Of a stretch of 64,000 nucleotides of DNA, positions 63,353 to 64,000 are shown in pieces (the first letter of the stretch is position 1; every line of letters begins with the position of its first letter). Below the pieces are notes generated by a model that saw nothing but the letters and a program-made list of their open reading frames with translations, searched no databases and had not been told where the DNA came from. The DNA is from Pantoea sp. RIT-PI-b (GTDB lineage: Bacteria > Pseudomonadota > Gammaproteobacteria > Enterobacterales > Enterobacteriaceae). A program made the translations under genes and the position numbers. The DNA lies in contig NZ_LGIS01000030.1 in assembly GCF_001187905.1 (NCBI RefSeq), positions 248,001 to 312,000 on the forward strand, read 5' to 3'.

Positions 63353-63370
63353 TGTCACCTTTTGACGACA
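63353..63370. promoter_or_regulatory. GlrR binding site (proximal)
   Basis: Exact TGTC-N10-GACA (spacer ACCTTTTGAC), centred about 183 bp upstream of the glmY start. Confidence 0.75.
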
Positions 63371-63385
63371 GTATAAAGTCAGGAT

Positions 63386-63403
63386 TGTCGCCTTTTTCCG
63401 ACA
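63386..63403. promoter_or_regulatory. GlrR binding site (distal)
   Basis: Second exact TGTC-N10-GACA (spacer GCCTTTTTCC), 33 bp from the first, which is about three helical turns. A degenerate third copy (TGTC-N10-AACG) lies at 63290-63307. Confidence 0.75.
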
Positions 63404-63431
63404 GCTTGCATACTTGTGCGGTTTTTAGCCA

Positions 63432-63455
63432 GGTCGCCATTAATGGCGACCCTAC
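63432..63455 (-). repeat. REP element downstream of purL, first
   Basis: On the minus strand a GTAG head is followed by the perfect 20-bp palindrome GGTCGCCATT and AATGGCGACC. It has the same design as the element at 44.9 kb, with stem bases exchanged in compensating pairs. Confidence 0.72.
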
Positions 63456-63487
63456 AAAAAAAATAAAGGCCGCGGTTAGGCGGCCTT
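63456..63487 (-). terminator. Terminator of purL
   Basis: Stem AAGGCCGC / GCGGCCTT followed on the minus strand by TTTATTTTTTTTG. It is flanked on both sides by oppositely oriented REP elements. Confidence 0.85.
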
Positions 63488-63511
63488 GTAAGGTGCGCAT
63501 TGATGCGCACC
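63488..63511 (+). repeat. REP element downstream of purL, second
   Basis: GTAA head plus palindrome GGTGCGCATT and GATGCGCACC, nearly identical to the copy at 44.9 kb and inverted relative to its neighbour at 63432-63455. Confidence 0.7.
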
Positions 63512-63535
63512 AGCATAACAACTCAAGATTAACGC

Positions 63536-64000
63536 TTAGCCCAACTGCTTACGCGCATTACGGAAGATACGCATCCACGGGCTATCTTCGCCCCACTCTG
63601 CCGGATGCCACGAGTTGCTGACGGTACGGAACACGCGCTCTGGGTGCGGCATCATAATGGTGACGCGACCGCTTTCGTTAGTTACCGCAGTGATGCCGTT
63701 TGGTGAGCCATTCGGGTTTGCCGGATAGCTTTCCGTCACTTTGCCGAAGTTATCGACGAAGCGCAGCGCTACCAGACCTTTGCTCTCCAGCTGCGCCAGA
63801 TGCGCACCGTCACGCACTTCGACAAAACCTTCGCCGTGCGATACCGCGATTGGCATATGCGAGCCTGCCATGCCCTCCAGCAACAGCGACGGGCTCGCCG
63901 CCACTTCGACCAGGCTGAAACGCGCTTCGAAACGCTCGGACTGGTTACGCACAAAGCGTGGCCACAGTTCGCTGCCTGGAATCAATTCACGCAGGTTCGA
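63536..64000 (-). CDS. purL: Phosphoribosylformylglycinamidine synthase, C-terminal part
   Basis: The last 155 residues of PurL, cut by the window edge; the frame is open to base 64000. The segment is the glutamine amidotransferase domain, with PGSELWPRFVRNQSERFEAR, AVSHGEGFVEV and the catalytic His/Glu pair in MMPHPERVFR. The catalytic Cys lies outside the window. PurL makes FGAM, the substrate of PurM, encoded at the other end of the window. It is transcribed towards glmY and ends at a REP-flanked terminator. Confidence 0.97.
   Translation of the reverse strand, partial: SNLRELIPGSELWPRFVRNQSERFEARFSLVEVAASPSLLLEGMAGSHMPIAVSHGEGFVEVRDGAHLAQLESKGLVALRFVDNFGKVTESYPANPNGSPNGITAVTNESGRVTIMMPHPERVFRTVSNSWHPAEWGEDSPWMRIFRNARKQLG

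Noticed and set aside
1..64000. tRNA, rRNA or CRISPR features
   Set aside because: No CCA-ended cloverleaf, ribosomal core sequence or regularly spaced direct repeats were seen. The only tandem units are the three IscR sites.

Overview
The window is chromosomal DNA from a gammaproteobacterium of the order Enterobacterales. Gene order resembles the purMN / ppk-ppx / guaBA-xseA / der-bamB-yfgM-hisS-ispG-rodZ / rlmN-ndk-pbpC-yfhM / sseAB-pepB-isc / suhB / csiE-hcaT / glyA-hmp / glnB-glrRGK / glmY / purL block of Escherichia coli. Several additions point away from E. coli and towards Erwiniaceae, most likely a Pantoea- or Erwinia-like plant-associated bacterium. These are a protealysin-emfourin pair, a PQQ glucose dehydrogenase beside yfgJ, pilW between rlmN and rodZ, a second phosphate-type ABC system beside ppk, and mgtE after ppx. 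The genus is an inference. No rRNA, tRNA, CRISPR array, prophage or insertion sequence was recognised.

Layout. 0-10.7 kb: the end of purM and purN, an ERIC repeat, a pstCAB-like transporter without pstS or phoU, then divergent ppk-ppx and tehB. 10.8-12.6 kb: yfgG and mgtE. 12.6-17.4 kb: an accessory, partly AT-rich stretch with a HicA-like/HTH toxin-antitoxin candidate, a YodC-like protein, a DUF3750 protein, a HigBA-type pair and an orphan protein with a HEPN-type motif. 17.4-26.3 kb: guaBA, xseA, protealysin-emfourin, a KGG stress protein and gcd. 26.6-36.5 kb: conserved housekeeping genes from yfgJ to ndk. 36.7-44.9 kb: pbpC with the large alpha-2-macroglobulin gene yfhM, then sseA. 45-49.8 kb: sseB, pepB, a reduced isc locus and trmJ. 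49.9-59 kb: suhB, an unassigned membrane protein, a ZevAB-like zinc pair, csiE, hcaT, glyA and hmp. 59-64 kb: glnB and the glrKGR two-component operon, the sRNA gene glmY with its sigma-54 promoter and GlrR sites, a REP-flanked terminator, and the end of purL.

The most striking observation is the isc locus. iscR and iscS are intact at their active sites, but iscU, iscA, hscB, hscA, fdx and iscX, which normally lie between iscS and pepB, are absent. IscS has also lost the C-terminal tail that docks the IscU scaffold in E. coli. Three tandem 25-bp IscR type-1 sites are nevertheless kept in front of iscR. This suggests IscS now serves only tRNA and cofactor thiolation, with cluster assembly moved to another system such as Suf. 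Other notable points are the toxin-antitoxin and HEPN candidates in the accessory stretch, a YfhM homologue without its lipobox cysteine, a REP family with compensatory stem changes, and a Zur-like box directly before the ZevA-like gene.
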